A DNA stretch of 36,812 bases, taken from Gillisia hiemivivida (GTDB taxonomy: Bacteria; Bacteroidota; Bacteroidia; Flavobacteriales; Flavobacteriaceae). Location: positions 1 through 36,812 of the forward strand of contig NZ_VORY01000027.1 of the NCBI RefSeq assembly GCF_007997295.1. The letters run 5' to 3'. A program made the position numbers and the translations under genes. Under the pieces are notes generated by a model. The model saw nothing but the letters and a program-made list of their open reading frames with translations, made no database searches and was not told the origin of the DNA. This document shows positions 8,945 through 18,788 of this stretch, piece after piece (the first letter of the stretch is position 1; the number at the start of each line of letters is the position of its first letter).

Positions 8945-10288
8945 ATGAGCAAAAACAAAAAAATAGCAATTCTTGGAGGTGGAGAAAGCGGTGTAGGTAC
9001 TGCGATTCTTGCACTTAAGCAGGGCTATGATGTTTTTGTTTCAGACTTTGGAAAAATAAAAGATAAGTATAAAGCTGAACTTGAAAAACTAGGAGTTTCT
9101 TGGGAAGAAGCCGGGCATACCGAAGCTAAGATCATGGATGCTTCAGTAGTTATGAAAAGCCCGGGTATTCCAGATAACGCAGCTTTGGTTATAAAGATCA
9201 AGGAGCAGGGAATACCTGTGATTTCTGAAATTGAATTTGCTGCTGAATATACTTCAGCAAAAATAATAGGTATAACTGGTAGTAATGGGAAAACCACCAT
9301 TACAAAATGGATCTATCATATTCTGAAGAATTCAGGATTGAATGTATCTATGGCTGGCAATGTAGGTGACAGCTTTGCAAAACAAGTCGCGGGTAATCCT
9401 GTAGATTATTTCGTATTGGAGCTGAGTAGTTTTCAGTTGGACGGAATAGTAGATTTTAGACCAGATATCGCAGTTCTTGCTAATATCACTCCAGATCATT
9501 TGGATAGATATAATTACAATTTAGATGAATATGTAGCATCAAAATTTCGAATCACCAAAAATCAGACTGAAGATGATTTCTTTATTTATGACGCTGATGA
9601 CGAAATAATTTCAAAATGGCTTAAAGCCAATTCAGTAAAAGCTCAAATGATTCCTTTTTCACTTCAGAAGAAATTAGAAATGGGAGCATATTTAGAAGAT
9701 AACAACATTAAAATAAACCTCAACAACACCCAATTTATTATGCCAAATTCCGCATTAGCACTAGAAGGTAAACACAATATTAAGAATGCCATGGCTGCCT
9801 CCACGGTTTCTCAATTATTAAGAATTAGAAAAGAGACCATTCGCGCAAGTATGGAGAATTTTCAAGGAGTAGAACACCGATTGGAAAAAGTACTTAAGAT
9901 CAATAATGTAATGTACGTGAACGATTCTAAGGCTACAAATACCAATGCTACTTACTATGCTTTAGAAAGCATGGAAAGTGAAACGGTTTGGATCGTTGGA
10001 GGAGTAGACAAGGGAAATGTGTATTCAGAATTGTTGCCTTTGGTAAATGAAAAGGTAAAAGCAATTATTTGTTTAGGAGTGGATAATTCTAAGATATTTG
10101 AAGCTTTTGGAAATTGTGTAGACACCATTGTAGAAACAAATTCCATGAAAGAAGCTGTTGGAATGGCGTATAAGTTTGCTGAAAGAGGAAATACGGTTTT
10201 GCTTTCTCCTGCCTGCGCAAGTTTCGATCTATTCGAAAACTATGAGGATAGAGGGAGACAGTTCAAGGATTCTGTAAGAAATTTATAA
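8945..10288 (+). CDS. murD: UDP-MurNAc-L-alanine:D-glutamate ligase MurD
   Basis: Cytosolic Mur ligase adding D-glutamate as the second peptide residue. The N-terminal Rossmann-like segment IAILGGGESGVGTA, the ATP motif GITGSNGKTT near residues 109-118, the central LELSSFQLDG, HRLEKV and NDSKATNTNAT segments and the C-terminal LLSPACASFDLFENYEDRG are family hallmarks. The 447-residue length is normal. It sits in the standard order between mraY and ftsW. Confidence 0.97.
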   Translation: MSKNKKIAILGGGESGVGTAILALKQGYDVFVSDFGKIKDKYKAELEKLGVSWEEAGHTEAKIMDASVVMKSPGIPDNAALVIKIKEQGIPVISEIEFAAEYTSAKIIGITGSNGKTTITKWIYHILKNSGLNVSMAGNVGDSFAKQVAGNPVDYFVLELSSFQLDGIVDFRPDIAVLANITPDHLDRYNYNLDEYVASKFRITKNQTEDDFFIYDADDEIISKWLKANSVKAQMIPFSLQKKLEMGAYLEDNNIKINLNNTQFIMPNSALALEGKHNIKNAMAASTVSQLLRIRKETIRASMENFQGVEHRLEKVLKINNVMYVNDSKATNTNATYYALESMESETVWIVGGVDKGNVYSELLPLVNEKVKAIICLGVDNSKIFEAFGNCVDTIVETNSMKEAVGMAYKFAERGNTVLLSPACASFDLFENYEDRGRQFKDSVRNL

Positions 10289-10311
10289 TAAATAATAAGA
10301 GATAAATCTGA

Positions 10312-11523
10312 ATGAACAACTTGTTTTCAAATATAAAAGGTGATAAAGTTATTTGGGCTACCACCGCTTTGCTGGCGATATTTTCGTTTTTGCCGGTGTA
10401 TAGCGCGAGTAGTAACCTAGCCTATTTATATGGAGATGGAAGTACAAGTAGCTATCTGGTGGTTCATTTTTTTCATCTTGTTTTAGGATTTTGTGTGTTG
10501 TTTGCTATACATAAAATACCTTATCATTATTTTAAAGGGCTTTCAATACTAATGTTACCGGTTGTGGTGGTATTATTAGTATACACAATTTTTCAGGGAA
10601 CAACAATAGATGGGGCATATGCCAGTAGATGGATTCAGATTCCGGTGGTGGGAGTTACTTTTCAATCCTCTACACTAGCGGCGGTGGTTCTAATGATCTA
10701 TGTTGCAAGATATCTTTCTAGAATCACTGAAAAGGACGTGACTTTTAAGGAGACTATTCTTCCGTTATGGATGCCGGTGTTTGTGGTTCTAGCTCTTATT
10801 TTACCAGCTAACTTTTCTACCACAGCAATCATTTTTACAATGGTGATCATGTTGGTTTACCTTGGTGGTTATCCCTTAAAATATTTAGGAATCATAGTAG
10901 GAGCAGGTTTATTATTGCTTACTATGTTCATATTAACAGCAAAAGCATTTCCAGGATTATTACCAAACAGGGTAGATACCTGGGCAAGTAGAATAGAGAA
11001 TTTTACTAATGATGAGGATACAGAGGCAGATTATCAAATAGAGAGAGCAAAGATTGCAATTGCCACAGGGGGCATTGCAGGTGAGGGAATTGGGAAAAGT
11101 ATCCAAAGGAACTTTTTACCTCAGTCCTCTTCAGATTTTATCTATGCCATTATAGTTGAAGAAATGGGATTAATTGGCGGCTTTGGAGTGATGGCGGCTT
11201 ATTTATTGCTGTTGTTCAGAATAGTGATTGTGGCAACAAAGGCCAATACAATTTTCGGGATGCTATTGGTTATTGGGGTTGGATTGCCTATTGTCTTCCA
11301 AGCCATGGTAAACATGGCGGTTGCGGTAGAATTATTCCCAGTAACAGGACAAACATTGCCTCTTGTAAGTAGTGGAGGGACATCTATTTGGATGACTTGC
11401 CTTGCATTGGGGATTGTGTTGAGCGTAAGTGCTAAAAGGGAAGAAGAGATAAAATTATCTGAAGAATCTGATAGAGAAAGAGAAGAAGAAAATCCTTTGG
11501 ACATTTTAAGCGAAGCGATATGA
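10312..11523 (+). CDS. ftsW: septal peptidoglycan glycosyltransferase FtsW
   Basis: SEDS-family polytopic membrane protein that polymerises lipid II at the septum together with the FtsI-type transpeptidase. About ten hydrophobic segments can be seen. The family signatures include [39 protein letters not shown] and the late [10 protein letters not shown] region. The 403-residue length is normal. The C-terminal tail is charged and cytoplasmic ([19 protein letters not shown]). The stop overlaps the murG start in an ATGA arrangement, a sign of coupled translation. Confidence 0.96.
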   Translation: MNNLFSNIKGDKVIWATTALLAIFSFLPVYSASSNLAYLYGDGSTSSYLVVHFFHLVLGFCVLFAIHKIPYHYFKGLSILMLPVVVVLLVYTIFQGTTIDGAYASRWIQIPVVGVTFQSSTLAAVVLMIYVARYLSRITEKDVTFKETILPLWMPVFVVLALILPANFSTTAIIFTMVIMLVYLGGYPLKYLGIIVGAGLLLLTMFILTAKAFPGLLPNRVDTWASRIENFTNDEDTEADYQIERAKIAIATGGIAGEGIGKSIQRNFLPQSSSDFIYAIIVEEMGLIGGFGVMAAYLLLLFRIVIVATKANTIFGMLLVIGVGLPIVFQAMVNMAVAVELFPVTGQTLPLVSSGGTSIWMTCLALGIVLSVSAKREEEIKLSEESDREREEENPLDILSEAI

Positions 11524-12623
11524 AGAAGCAATTAAAAGTAATAATATCTGGAGGAGGAACAGGAGGACATATTTATCCTGCGATCTCTATTGCAGATGAA
11601 ATTAAAAGACGTTATCCATCTGCTGAGATCCTTTTCGTGGGAGCAAAAGATAGAATGGAAATGGATAAAGTACCGCAAGCTGGTTATAAAATTGAAGGAC
11701 TTTGGATTTCTGGAATCGATAGAAGTTTAACCAAAAGGAATTTAAGCTTTCCGTTTAAGGTAATTAGTAGCCTTTGGGCGTCTAGAAAGATCCTCAAAAA
11801 ATTTAAACCAGATGTGGTTATTGGGACTGGTGGTTTTGCAAGTGGGCCTTTACTTAAAGTGGCAAATATCATGAATATTCCCACTTTAATTCAGGAGCAG
11901 AATTCCTATCCGGGAATCACGAATAGATTGCTAGGTAAAAAAGCAGATGCTATTTGTACTGCGTATGATAATCTGGAAGGTTATTTTCCATTAGAAAAAA
12001 CAATTAAAACAGGGAATCCTGTAAGACAGGATATTCTGAATATTAAAGATAAGAGAGAAGAAGCACAGTTGTTCTTTAAGTTGAAAAAGGACCGGAAAAC
12101 ATTATTGGTTTTAGGAGGCAGTTTAGGAGCAAGAAGAATAAACCAGTTAATGGAAGCCTTTGTAGCTTTTTTTGAAAAAAAGAAGATCCAACTGATCTGG
12201 CAAACTGGTTCTTTGTATTACGAGGAGTATAAGAAATACGATAGCGAGTATGTGCAAACCCATGCTTATTTAAGTAGAATGGATCTCGCTTATGCTGCTG
12301 CCGATGTAATTGTTTCTCGTGCGGGGGCAATTAGTGTTTCAGAATTATGTATCGTTGGAAAACCGGTATTATTTATCCCGTCTCCCAATGTTGCTGAAAA
12401 CCATCAGGCGAAAAATGCTTTGACGGTGGCAAATGAAGGAGCAGCCTATGTGTTGGATGAAAAGGATTTGGCGAAGGATTTTTCTGAAACTATTATGTTG
12501 ATCTTAGAATCTGAAAAAGTGCAGAAAAATCTTTCAGAAAATATTAAAAAATTGGCTTTACCAGGAGCAACAGTTGCTATAGTAGATGCCATGGAAAAAA
12601 TTATAAATACCCAGGAAGTATAA
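11520..12623 (+). CDS. murG: UDP-GlcNAc:undecaprenyl-PP-MurNAc-pentapeptide GlcNAc transferase MurG
   Basis: Peripheral membrane GT28 glycosyltransferase that turns lipid I into lipid II. The N-terminal glycine-rich loop [17 protein letters not shown], the TGGFASGP segment, the second loop [11 protein letters not shown] and the donor-binding [13 protein letters not shown] followed by [10 protein letters not shown] are all present. The 367-residue length is typical. It is translationally coupled to ftsW by a four-base overlap and lies four bases before murC. Confidence 0.97.
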   Translation: MKKQLKVIISGGGTGGHIYPAISIADEIKRRYPSAEILFVGAKDRMEMDKVPQAGYKIEGLWISGIDRSLTKRNLSFPFKVISSLWASRKILKKFKPDVVIGTGGFASGPLLKVANIMNIPTLIQEQNSYPGITNRLLGKKADAICTAYDNLEGYFPLEKTIKTGNPVRQDILNIKDKREEAQLFFKLKKDRKTLLVLGGSLGARRINQLMEAFVAFFEKKKIQLIWQTGSLYYEEYKKYDSEYVQTHAYLSRMDLAYAAADVIVSRAGAISVSELCIVGKPVLFIPSPNVAENHQAKNALTVANEGAAYVLDEKDLAKDFSETIMLILESEKVQKNLSENIKKLALPGATVAIVDAMEKIINTQEV

Positions 12624-12627
12624 ATTA

Positions 12628-13983
12628 ATGGATCATTTTAAAAACATAGAAAATCTTTATTTTATCGGCATTGGCGGAATAGGAATGAGCGCGTTAGCGC
12701 GATATTTCAATTCTCTTGGCAAGCAAGTTGCCGGCTACGATAAAACTTCTACTGTTCTAACAAGAGCATTAGAAGAAGAAGGGATTCAGGTTTTTTATAA
12801 AGATGAAATTGAGGTGATTCCAGATAACTTCAGAAATACTGAAAACACTTTAATTGTTTATACTCCCGCAATTCCTAAGGATAGCAAGCAACATAATTAT
12901 TTTATTCAGAAAGAATTTCAGCTTAAAAAGCGAGCAGTGGTTTTGGGAATGGTCACTCAAGGGGTATTCACCTTGGCAGTGGCAGGAACACATGGTAAAA
13001 CTACTACAACTGCTATTTTAGGACATTTATTAAAGGAAACTGGCGCTAAAGTCACTGCTTTTCTTGGCGGGATAAGTGAAGATATCCAGAGTAACCTTAT
13101 TCTTAAGGGGAATGAAGTGATGGTTGTGGAGGCAGATGAATTTGACAGATCATTTTTGAATTTATCTCCAAATATTGCCGCGATCACTTCCATGGATGCC
13201 GATCACTTAGATATTTACGGATCTCCAGAAAAATTAATTGAATCTTTTAATTATTTCGCAGCTTTAATACCGGAGAACGGTACTCTTTTTGTAAAGAATG
13301 GACTGCCACTTAAAGGTGGCACTATTGGAATTGAAGATAACGCAGATTATTCTGCTCAAAATATTACAGTAAAGAACGGAACTTATCATTTCGATCTGAT
13401 CACCCCAACACAAATTATAGAAGGTTTAAGGTTTAGCCTCCCGGGCAAACACAATTTATTAAATGCTATAACTGCTCTGGCGATTGCCATTCATTATGGA
13501 TCCCCAACCAATGAACTCGCCAGAGCATTATATAGTTTTAAAGGTGTAAACCGTCGATTTACGTACAGATTGAAAACTCCAGATCGTGTTTTAATAGACG
13601 ATTATGCACATCATCCGGCAGAAATTGCCGCCGTGCATCAAGCTGTTAGAGAAATGCATCCCGGTAAAAAGGTGATAGCAGTTTTTCAGCCGCACTTATT
13701 TAGCCGAACTAAAGATTTCGCCGATGATTTTGCGGAAAGCTTAAGTAAGTTCGATGAGGTAAGATTATTAGATATTTATCCTGCGAGGGAACTCCCAATG
13801 GAAGGGGTTACTTCTGAATGGTTATTGCATAAAATTAAGAATCAGAACAAAAAGTTAATAGATAAAGATCAGATTATAAACGAGTTAAATCTTTCGGAAA
13901 GCCCTGTAATTGTAATGATGGGCGCAGGAGATATTGGAGAAGAAATCATTAAAGTTGAAAAATATTTTAAGAATGAAAATTAA
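12628..13983 (+). CDS. murC: UDP-MurNAc:L-alanine ligase MurC
   Basis: Cytosolic Mur ligase adding the first residue, L-alanine, to UDP-MurNAc. The N-terminal FIGIGGIGMSALA dinucleotide-like fold, the ATP motif AGTHGKTTT near residues 118-126, the EADEFDRSFL segment, the DDYAHHPAEI motif and FQPHLFSRT are family hallmarks. Length 451 residues is normal. Its last 11 bases overlap the start of ftsQ, so the two are probably coupled. Confidence 0.97.
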   Translation: MDHFKNIENLYFIGIGGIGMSALARYFNSLGKQVAGYDKTSTVLTRALEEEGIQVFYKDEIEVIPDNFRNTENTLIVYTPAIPKDSKQHNYFIQKEFQLKKRAVVLGMVTQGVFTLAVAGTHGKTTTTAILGHLLKETGAKVTAFLGGISEDIQSNLILKGNEVMVVEADEFDRSFLNLSPNIAAITSMDADHLDIYGSPEKLIESFNYFAALIPENGTLFVKNGLPLKGGTIGIEDNADYSAQNITVKNGTYHFDLITPTQIIEGLRFSLPGKHNLLNAITALAIAIHYGSPTNELARALYSFKGVNRRFTYRLKTPDRVLIDDYAHHPAEIAAVHQAVREMHPGKKVIAVFQPHLFSRTKDFADDFAESLSKFDEVRLLDIYPARELPMEGVTSEWLLHKIKNQNKKLIDKDQIINELNLSESPVIVMMGAGDIGEEIIKVEKYFKNEN

Positions 13984-14689
13984 CTTCAACTACATAAAAG
14001 GCATTTTATTATTGGGCTTGATTGTCTTCTTTTATGGTTTTGCCGAAAAGAGAAATAATGATAGGAAATTGGAAAAAATTGAAGTACAATTTACCCAATC
14101 TGAAAACCTATATGTGTCCGAAGAATCGGTTAATAAATTGTTAATACAAAATAACATAGAGGTCTCAAGTATAGGTAAAGAAACTTTAGATTTGAATAGG
14201 GTAGAAGTTCTGTTGAACAAACACGAGATGATAGAAAATGCAGAAGTGTTTCTAAGCTTAGATGGAATTTTAAAAACCAAAATAAGTCAACGCCGCCCTA
14301 TCGGTAGAGTTTTGGGGAATAATGGGTTTTATTTAGATAGATTAGGCAAAAAGATGCCGCTTTCTAAAAGTTATTCTGCCAGAGTTCCGGTTCTTGTTAA
14401 TATGAAGGAAAAGGATATTGTAGATGCCTTTCCGATAGTAGATTATATTAACAATGACCAATTTTTGACTAAGCATATTACGTCTATCACTCTGTTGAAT
14501 GGTGGATATTATCAAATAGAATTAAGACAAACAAATTTCAATATTTTCTTCGGAAAAGTGGAGCGAATAGATGAGAAATTCAACAATTTTAAAGCCTTCT
14601 ATAAAAAAGGTCTTAAAGACGATTTATTAAATACTTACAAAATGGTGGATCTACAATTTGGAAATCAGGTTGTTTGCACTAAAAAATAA
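13973..14689 (+). CDS. ftsQ: cell division protein FtsQ
   Basis: Bitopic division protein that links FtsL/FtsB to the divisome. I chose the ATG at 13973 (MKINFNYIKGILLLG), which leaves a short cytoplasmic tail before a single membrane helix at about residues 8-25; a longer in-frame start at 13934 would lie inside murC. The periplasmic part carries a weak POTRA-like region and a segment (LKTKISQRRPIGRVL) of the kind seen in FtsQ/DivIB proteins. The 238-residue length and the place between murC and ftsA support the name more than the sequence alone. Confidence 0.9.
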   Translation: MKINFNYIKGILLLGLIVFFYGFAEKRNNDRKLEKIEVQFTQSENLYVSEESVNKLLIQNNIEVSSIGKETLDLNRVEVLLNKHEMIENAEVFLSLDGILKTKISQRRPIGRVLGNNGFYLDRLGKKMPLSKSYSARVPVLVNMKEKDIVDAFPIVDYINNDQFLTKHITSITLLNGGYYQIELRQTNFNIFFGKVERIDEKFNNFKAFYKKGLKDDLLNTYKMVDLQFGNQVVCTKK

Positions 14690-14692
14690 GGG

Positions 14693-16036
14693 ATGGAACA
14701 CAACGAAATTGCAGTAGGGCTGGATATTGGAACCACGAAGATCGTGGCCATGATTGGGCGGAAGAATGAGTACGGGAAAATGGAAATTATAGGGATTGGA
14801 AAATCTAAGAGTTTAGGTGTCCACCGTGGGGTTGTGAATAATATAACCCAAACTATTCAATCAATTCAACAAGCGATACAAGAAGCAGAAGCAGATTCAG
14901 GATTAAAAATAGAAGAAGTAGTAGTTGGAATTGCAGGACAACATATCCGCAGTTTACAACATAGTGATTATATCACCCGTCCTAATCCGGATGAGGTAAT
15001 AGATAGCGACGATATTTATACACTTTGCAATCAGGTTCATAAACTGGTAATGTTACCGGGAGAAGAGATTATCCATGTCTTGCCACAGGAATTTAAAGTA
15101 GACGGGCAGGCAGAGATCAAGGAGCCAATAGGAATGTATGGAGGAAGATTAGAGGCTAATTTTCATGTAGTGGTTGGTCAGGTTTCTTCTATTAGAAATA
15201 TTGGGCGTTGTGTGAAAAGCGCTGGTTTAGAACTTTCAGCAGTAACCTTAGAGCCCTTGGCATCTGCAAATGCAGTGTTGAGTCAGGAAGAAAAAGAAGC
15301 TGGAGTAGCACTTATCGATATAGGAGGTGGAACAACAGATCTTGCTATTTTTAAAGATGGAATTATTCGTCATACAGCGGTGATCCCATTTGGTGGAAAT
15401 GTAATTACAGAGGATATTAAAGAAGGCTGTTCTATTATAGAAAAGCAGGCAGAATTATTAAAGATCAAGTTTGGATCGGCTTGGCCAGGAGAAAATAAGG
15501 ATAACGAGATCGTTTCTATTCCGGGATTACGCGGAAGAGAACCAAAAGAGATCACCCTTAAAAACCTTTCTAAGATCATCCATGCGCGTGTAGTAGAAAT
15601 TATAGAGCAAGTTTATCTTGAAATTAAGAACTACGGACACGGGGAGCAGAAGAAAAAATTAATTGCCGGAATGGTAATTACCGGTGGTGGTGCACAGTTG
15701 AAGCATTTAAAGCAACTGGCAGAATATATTACCGGAATGGATACCAGAATTGGGTATCCTAATGAGCATTTGGCAGGAGATAGTGATACAGAAACTACGA
15801 GTCCGCTTTACGCAACTGCAGTAGGTTTGGTATTGAATAGCTTAGAGCAAAAGAATGCTAAGTTTCAAAACCAGGCGGGTACGGTAGAACAAGAAGTAAT
15901 GGTAGAAGAAGGAACACATTCCTTTAATACAGATGAAGAGGATGAACCTACTTCAGCAAATTCAAAAACAACTAAAAAGAGTGTTTTTGATAAATGGGCT
16001 GAAAAGTTCAAAGATTTTTTAGACAACGCAGAATAA
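14693..16036 (+). CDS. ftsA: cell division protein FtsA
   Basis: Actin-fold ATPase that tethers FtsZ to the membrane and recruits the divisome. Phosphate-binding motifs are visible: LDIGTTKIVAMIG at the N-terminus, LIDIGGGTTDLAIF in the middle and MVITGGGAQL towards the end. A low-complexity acidic linker leads to an amphipathic C-terminal helix (SVFDKWAEKFKDFLDNAE), the usual membrane-targeting sequence. Length 447 residues. It starts three bases after ftsQ and lies 27 bases before ftsZ. Confidence 0.96.
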   Translation: MEHNEIAVGLDIGTTKIVAMIGRKNEYGKMEIIGIGKSKSLGVHRGVVNNITQTIQSIQQAIQEAEADSGLKIEEVVVGIAGQHIRSLQHSDYITRPNPDEVIDSDDIYTLCNQVHKLVMLPGEEIIHVLPQEFKVDGQAEIKEPIGMYGGRLEANFHVVVGQVSSIRNIGRCVKSAGLELSAVTLEPLASANAVLSQEEKEAGVALIDIGGGTTDLAIFKDGIIRHTAVIPFGGNVITEDIKEGCSIIEKQAELLKIKFGSAWPGENKDNEIVSIPGLRGREPKEITLKNLSKIIHARVVEIIEQVYLEIKNYGHGEQKKKLIAGMVITGGGAQLKHLKQLAEYITGMDTRIGYPNEHLAGDSDTETTSPLYATAVGLVLNSLEQKNAKFQNQAGTVEQEVMVEEGTHSFNTDEEDEPTSANSKTTKKSVFDKWAEKFKDFLDNAE

Positions 16037-16063
16037 GAATATAGAACCAGTAAAAAAGGATTT

Positions 16064-18034
16064 ATGAGCAGTACAGAATTCGGAAATATTTCATTCGATT
16101 TACCCAAAAACCAATCCAACGTGATCAAGGTTATTGGAGTAGGAGGGGGTGGTAGCAATGCCATCAATCACATGTTTCAACAAGGAATCAAGGGAGTTGA
16201 TTTTATTATTTGTAATACAGATTCCCAGGCCTTGGAAAATAGCACGGTTCCCAATAAAATTCAGTTAGGTGTTCACTTAACAGAAGGTTTAGGAGCTGGC
16301 GCAGACCCAAAAGTGGGTGAAAACGCCGCTATAGAAAGTAGTGAGGAAATCAAACGCATGCTTGGCACCAATACAAAAATGGTGTTTATTACCGCTGGTA
16401 TGGGTGGAGGAACCGGAACAGGAGCTGCCCCTGTGATTGCCAAACAAGCCAAAGAAATGGATATTCTTACTGTGGGGATCGTAACTATCCCTTTTCAGTT
16501 TGAGGGAAAGATGCGAAATGAACAGGCTCAACTTGGAGTAGAAAACCTAAGAAAACACGTAGATTCTCTAATTGTTATCAATAATAATAAATTAAGAGAG
16601 GTTTATGGGAACCTTGGTTTTAAAGCTGGATTCTCAAAAGCCGATGAAGTATTAGCAACTGCTTCCAGAGGAATTGCAGAAGTTATTACTCATCACTATA
16701 CACAAAACATCGATTTACGTGATGCTAAAACGGTTCTTAGTAATAGTGGTACTGCTATTATGGGGTCGGCATTTGCATCTGGGGCAAGTAGAGCAAATGA
16801 TGCGATCATCAAAGCTTTAGATTCTCCGTTGTTAAATGACAACAAAATTAAAGGAGCTCAAAATGTGTTGTTATTGATCGTTTCTGGTTCTGAAGAGATC
16901 ACTATTGATGAAATAGGAGAGATCAACGATCACATTCAAAATGAAGCTGGACATAGTGCCAATATCATTATGGGAGTTGGTGAAGATGAAAGTTTAGAAG
17001 ATGCAATCGCAGTAACAATTATTGCCACGGGTTTTAATGTAGAGCAGCAAAATGAAATTGTTAATACCGAAACAAAGAGAATCATCCACACTTTAGAGGA
17101 TGAGCAAAAAGCTGTTCACAATTTTGATCAGAATAAATTTCAAAGACCTGCTTTTAATGAAGAAGAACCAGGAGAAGAAAAAGAGCAAAAGATCGTTCAT
17201 ACGTTAGGAGAAGAAGATAACTCTAAGACTCAAGAAGTAAAAGAAGATCTTCGCACCCCTCCAAGTGCCAGAAATATGAATGTGGATTACGAGGAAGTGT
17301 CTTATAAGGAAGATGATTTTATAATTACAGACACTTCAGCGAAAATAAATAAACTGGAGAAGCAGGAAAAAGAAAAATTAGAAGATGAATCTGAAGATCA
17401 GTTCATGTTCACTTTTGATTTCCCTATTAATCCAGAACAGAAACAGTCTAAAGAAGAACCTAAGACTGGAGAAAAGTCTCAGGGGTCTTTTGAAGCAGAA
17501 AAGCCAAAAAACCAGCGAATTATCCATGATCTTAATGATGAGACCAAGGATATGGAAGTGAACGAGCCAATTGAGATCATTCCTGTAACTGAAAATTCTT
17601 CAACTGGAGAAAAGCGTTATAGTCTGGATGATTATATGGAAGTGGAGCAAATGCTTAAAAAGTCGAAACCTGTTCAGCAAAAAGTAAAAGAGGAAGAGCA
17701 TGTAGTTTTCGAGAAGAAGACGGTGGCTCCCGAACCTGAAAAGAAAAAAATATCAGACCATGAGAACGATCCTTTTGACAATCCTATTTCTGAAGGCTTA
17801 ATAGAAAGAGCTGCAGAAAGAAGAGCAAAAATGAAGGAATTCAACTATAAGTTTAGAAGTAACGCCGCTCAAATAGATGAAATTGAAAAGCAACCAGCAT
17901 ATAAACGTGCAGGCATAGATCTTGAAAATTCCCGAAAGGAAGAAGAGAAGCTTTCCAGAACAACTTTGGGAGGTGATAATGACGATCTTAAGTTTAGAAG
18001 TAACAATTCGTTTTTACACGATAACGTAGACTAA
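16064..18034 (+). CDS. ftsZ: cell division protein FtsZ with long C-terminal linker
   Basis: Tubulin-like GTPase forming the Z-ring. The GTP-binding loop VGGGGSNAINHM is near residue 28, the tubulin signature GMGGGTGTGAAP is near 111-122, and the T7 synergy loop NIDLRD completes the GTPase site of the next subunit. At 656 residues it is far longer than Escherichia coli FtsZ (383). The excess is a highly charged Glu/Lys-rich linker from about residue 330, then a conserved peptide region with QPAYKRAGIDL, the likely FtsA-binding peptide. An additional tail follows it, and the motif KFRSN occurs twice (596-600 and 643-647). A strong terminator lies directly downstream. Confidence 0.96.
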   Translation: MSSTEFGNISFDLPKNQSNVIKVIGVGGGGSNAINHMFQQGIKGVDFIICNTDSQALENSTVPNKIQLGVHLTEGLGAGADPKVGENAAIESSEEIKRMLGTNTKMVFITAGMGGGTGTGAAPVIAKQAKEMDILTVGIVTIPFQFEGKMRNEQAQLGVENLRKHVDSLIVINNNKLREVYGNLGFKAGFSKADEVLATASRGIAEVITHHYTQNIDLRDAKTVLSNSGTAIMGSAFASGASRANDAIIKALDSPLLNDNKIKGAQNVLLLIVSGSEEITIDEIGEINDHIQNEAGHSANIIMGVGEDESLEDAIAVTIIATGFNVEQQNEIVNTETKRIIHTLEDEQKAVHNFDQNKFQRPAFNEEEPGEEKEQKIVHTLGEEDNSKTQEVKEDLRTPPSARNMNVDYEEVSYKEDDFIITDTSAKINKLEKQEKEKLEDESEDQFMFTFDFPINPEQKQSKEEPKTGEKSQGSFEAEKPKNQRIIHDLNDETKDMEVNEPIEIIPVTENSSTGEKRYSLDDYMEVEQMLKKSKPVQQKVKEEEHVVFEKKTVAPEPEKKKISDHENDPFDNPISEGLIERAAERRAKMKEFNYKFRSNAAQIDEIEKQPAYKRAGIDLENSRKEEEKLSRTTLGGDNDDLKFRSNNSFLHDNVD

Positions 18035-18056
18035 GCTTAAATTTACCCCAACAATT

Positions 18057-18093
18057 AACCTGAAATTCCCCAAAGAATTTCAGGTTTTATTTT
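18057..18093 (+). terminator. intrinsic terminator of the dcw operon
   Basis: AACCTGAAATTC (18057-18068) pairs perfectly with GAATTTCAGGTT (18075-18086) around a CCCAAA loop, followed by a T-rich tract. It lies 23 bases after the ftsZ stop and ends the operon. Confidence 0.9.
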
Positions 18094-18101
18094 TATATTC
18101 G
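18094..18101 (+). promoter_or_regulatory. possible -7 element for yqeY
   Basis: TATATTCG differs from the Bacteroidota consensus TAnnTTTG at one base and lies 24 bases before the yqeY ATG, directly after the ftsZ terminator. No clear -33 TTG is present because the terminator stem occupies that space. Confidence 0.35.
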
Positions 18102-18124
18102 CAGTCTTAATTAATACACTTAAT

Positions 18125-18574
18125 ATGAGTTTACAGGACCAGGTAATGACCGAATTGAAAGCTGCTATGCGTGCTAAAGACGCGGTTAAATTAGAGGCTC
18201 TGCGTGCCATTAAAAGTGGAATATTATTGGCGCAAACAGAAACCGGTACTAAGGAAGAAATATCTGAAGAAGAGGAGTTGAAGTTGCTTCAGAAATTAGT
18301 AAAACAACGCAAGGACAGCGCTGCAATTTATAAGGAACAGAACAGAAAAGATCTGGCACAACCAGAATTGGATCAAGCTGCAGTGATCGAGCAATTTTTA
18401 CCAGCTCAGTTAAGCGAAGCAGAAATAGAGCAGAAAATAAAAGACATTATTACTAAAACTGGTGCTTCAGGAATGAAGGATATGGGAAAAGTAATGGGAA
18501 TGGCTTCTGGAGAATTGGCTGGAAAAGCTGATGGCAAGACTATTTCGATGATCGTTAAGAGAGAATTACAGTAA
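18125..18574 (+). CDS. GatB/YqeY domain-containing protein
   Basis: A 149-residue protein consisting of a single GatB/YqeY tail domain, the helical region that in GatB contacts tRNA in the amidotransferase. It shows the usual family segments MKAAMRAKDAVKLEALRAIKS-like N-terminus, VKQRKDSAAIYKEQNRKDLA in the middle, and GMKDMGKVMGMASGELAGKADG at the end. Stand-alone YqeY proteins are widespread; a tRNA-related role is likely but not established. It sits alone between the ftsZ terminator and its own hairpin, next to a tRNA gene. Confidence 0.93.
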   Translation: MSLQDQVMTELKAAMRAKDAVKLEALRAIKSGILLAQTETGTKEEISEEEELKLLQKLVKQRKDSAAIYKEQNRKDLAQPELDQAAVIEQFLPAQLSEAEIEQKIKDIITKTGASGMKDMGKVMGMASGELAGKADGKTISMIVKRELQ

Positions 18575-18582
18575 GCAATTAA

Positions 18583-18629
18583 CAATAAACAATTAACAAT
18601 AAGCAATGATCATTGGTAATTGTTTATTG
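18583..18629 (+). terminator. AT-rich hairpin after yqeY
   Basis: CAATAAACAATTA (18583-18595) pairs exactly with TAATTGTTTATTG (18617-18629). The loop itself holds the perfect 12-bp palindrome CAATGATCATTG (18604-18615). It begins nine bases after the yqeY stop and ends 11 bases before the tRNA. There is no strong T tract, so its action as a terminator is inferred from position. Confidence 0.5.
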
Positions 18630-18640
18630 ATAATTGAATT

Positions 18641-18714
18641 GGCCGCGTGGCGCAACTGAATAGCGCATCAGATTTCGGCTCTGAGGGTTGGGGGTTTGAA
18701 TCCCTTCGCGGTCA
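18641..18714 (+). tRNA. tRNA-Arg, anticodon UCG
   Basis: The 74-base stretch folds into a complete cloverleaf. The acceptor is GGCCGCG with CGCGGTC (one G-U), the D stem GCGC/GCGC, the anticodon stem TCAGA/TCTGA with loop TTTCGGC giving anticodon TCG, the T stem GGGGG/CCCTT with loop TTTGAAT, and the discriminator base is A. CCA is not encoded. The anticodon reads CGA arginine codons. The gene marks the border between the conserved dcw block and the accessory region. Confidence 0.95.
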
Positions 18715-18719
18715 CGAAT

Positions 18720-18781
18720 AAATAGGAAAGGATAAAAATTTGTCGAGCTTGCTCGTAAATAATTTTTATCCTTTCCTATTT
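18720..18781. repeat. 21-bp perfect hairpin after the tRNA
   Basis: Arms at 18720-18740 and 18761-18781 are perfectly complementary over 21 bp. The 20-base loop contains a second inverted repeat, CGAGC/GCTCG (18744-18755). It lies six bases after the tRNA end. It may terminate or process the tRNA transcript, but the length and nested loop look more like an inserted palindromic unit. A smaller hairpin, TCAAAGC/GCTTTGA, follows at 18782-18798. Confidence 0.75.
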
Positions 18782-18788
18782 TCAAAGC

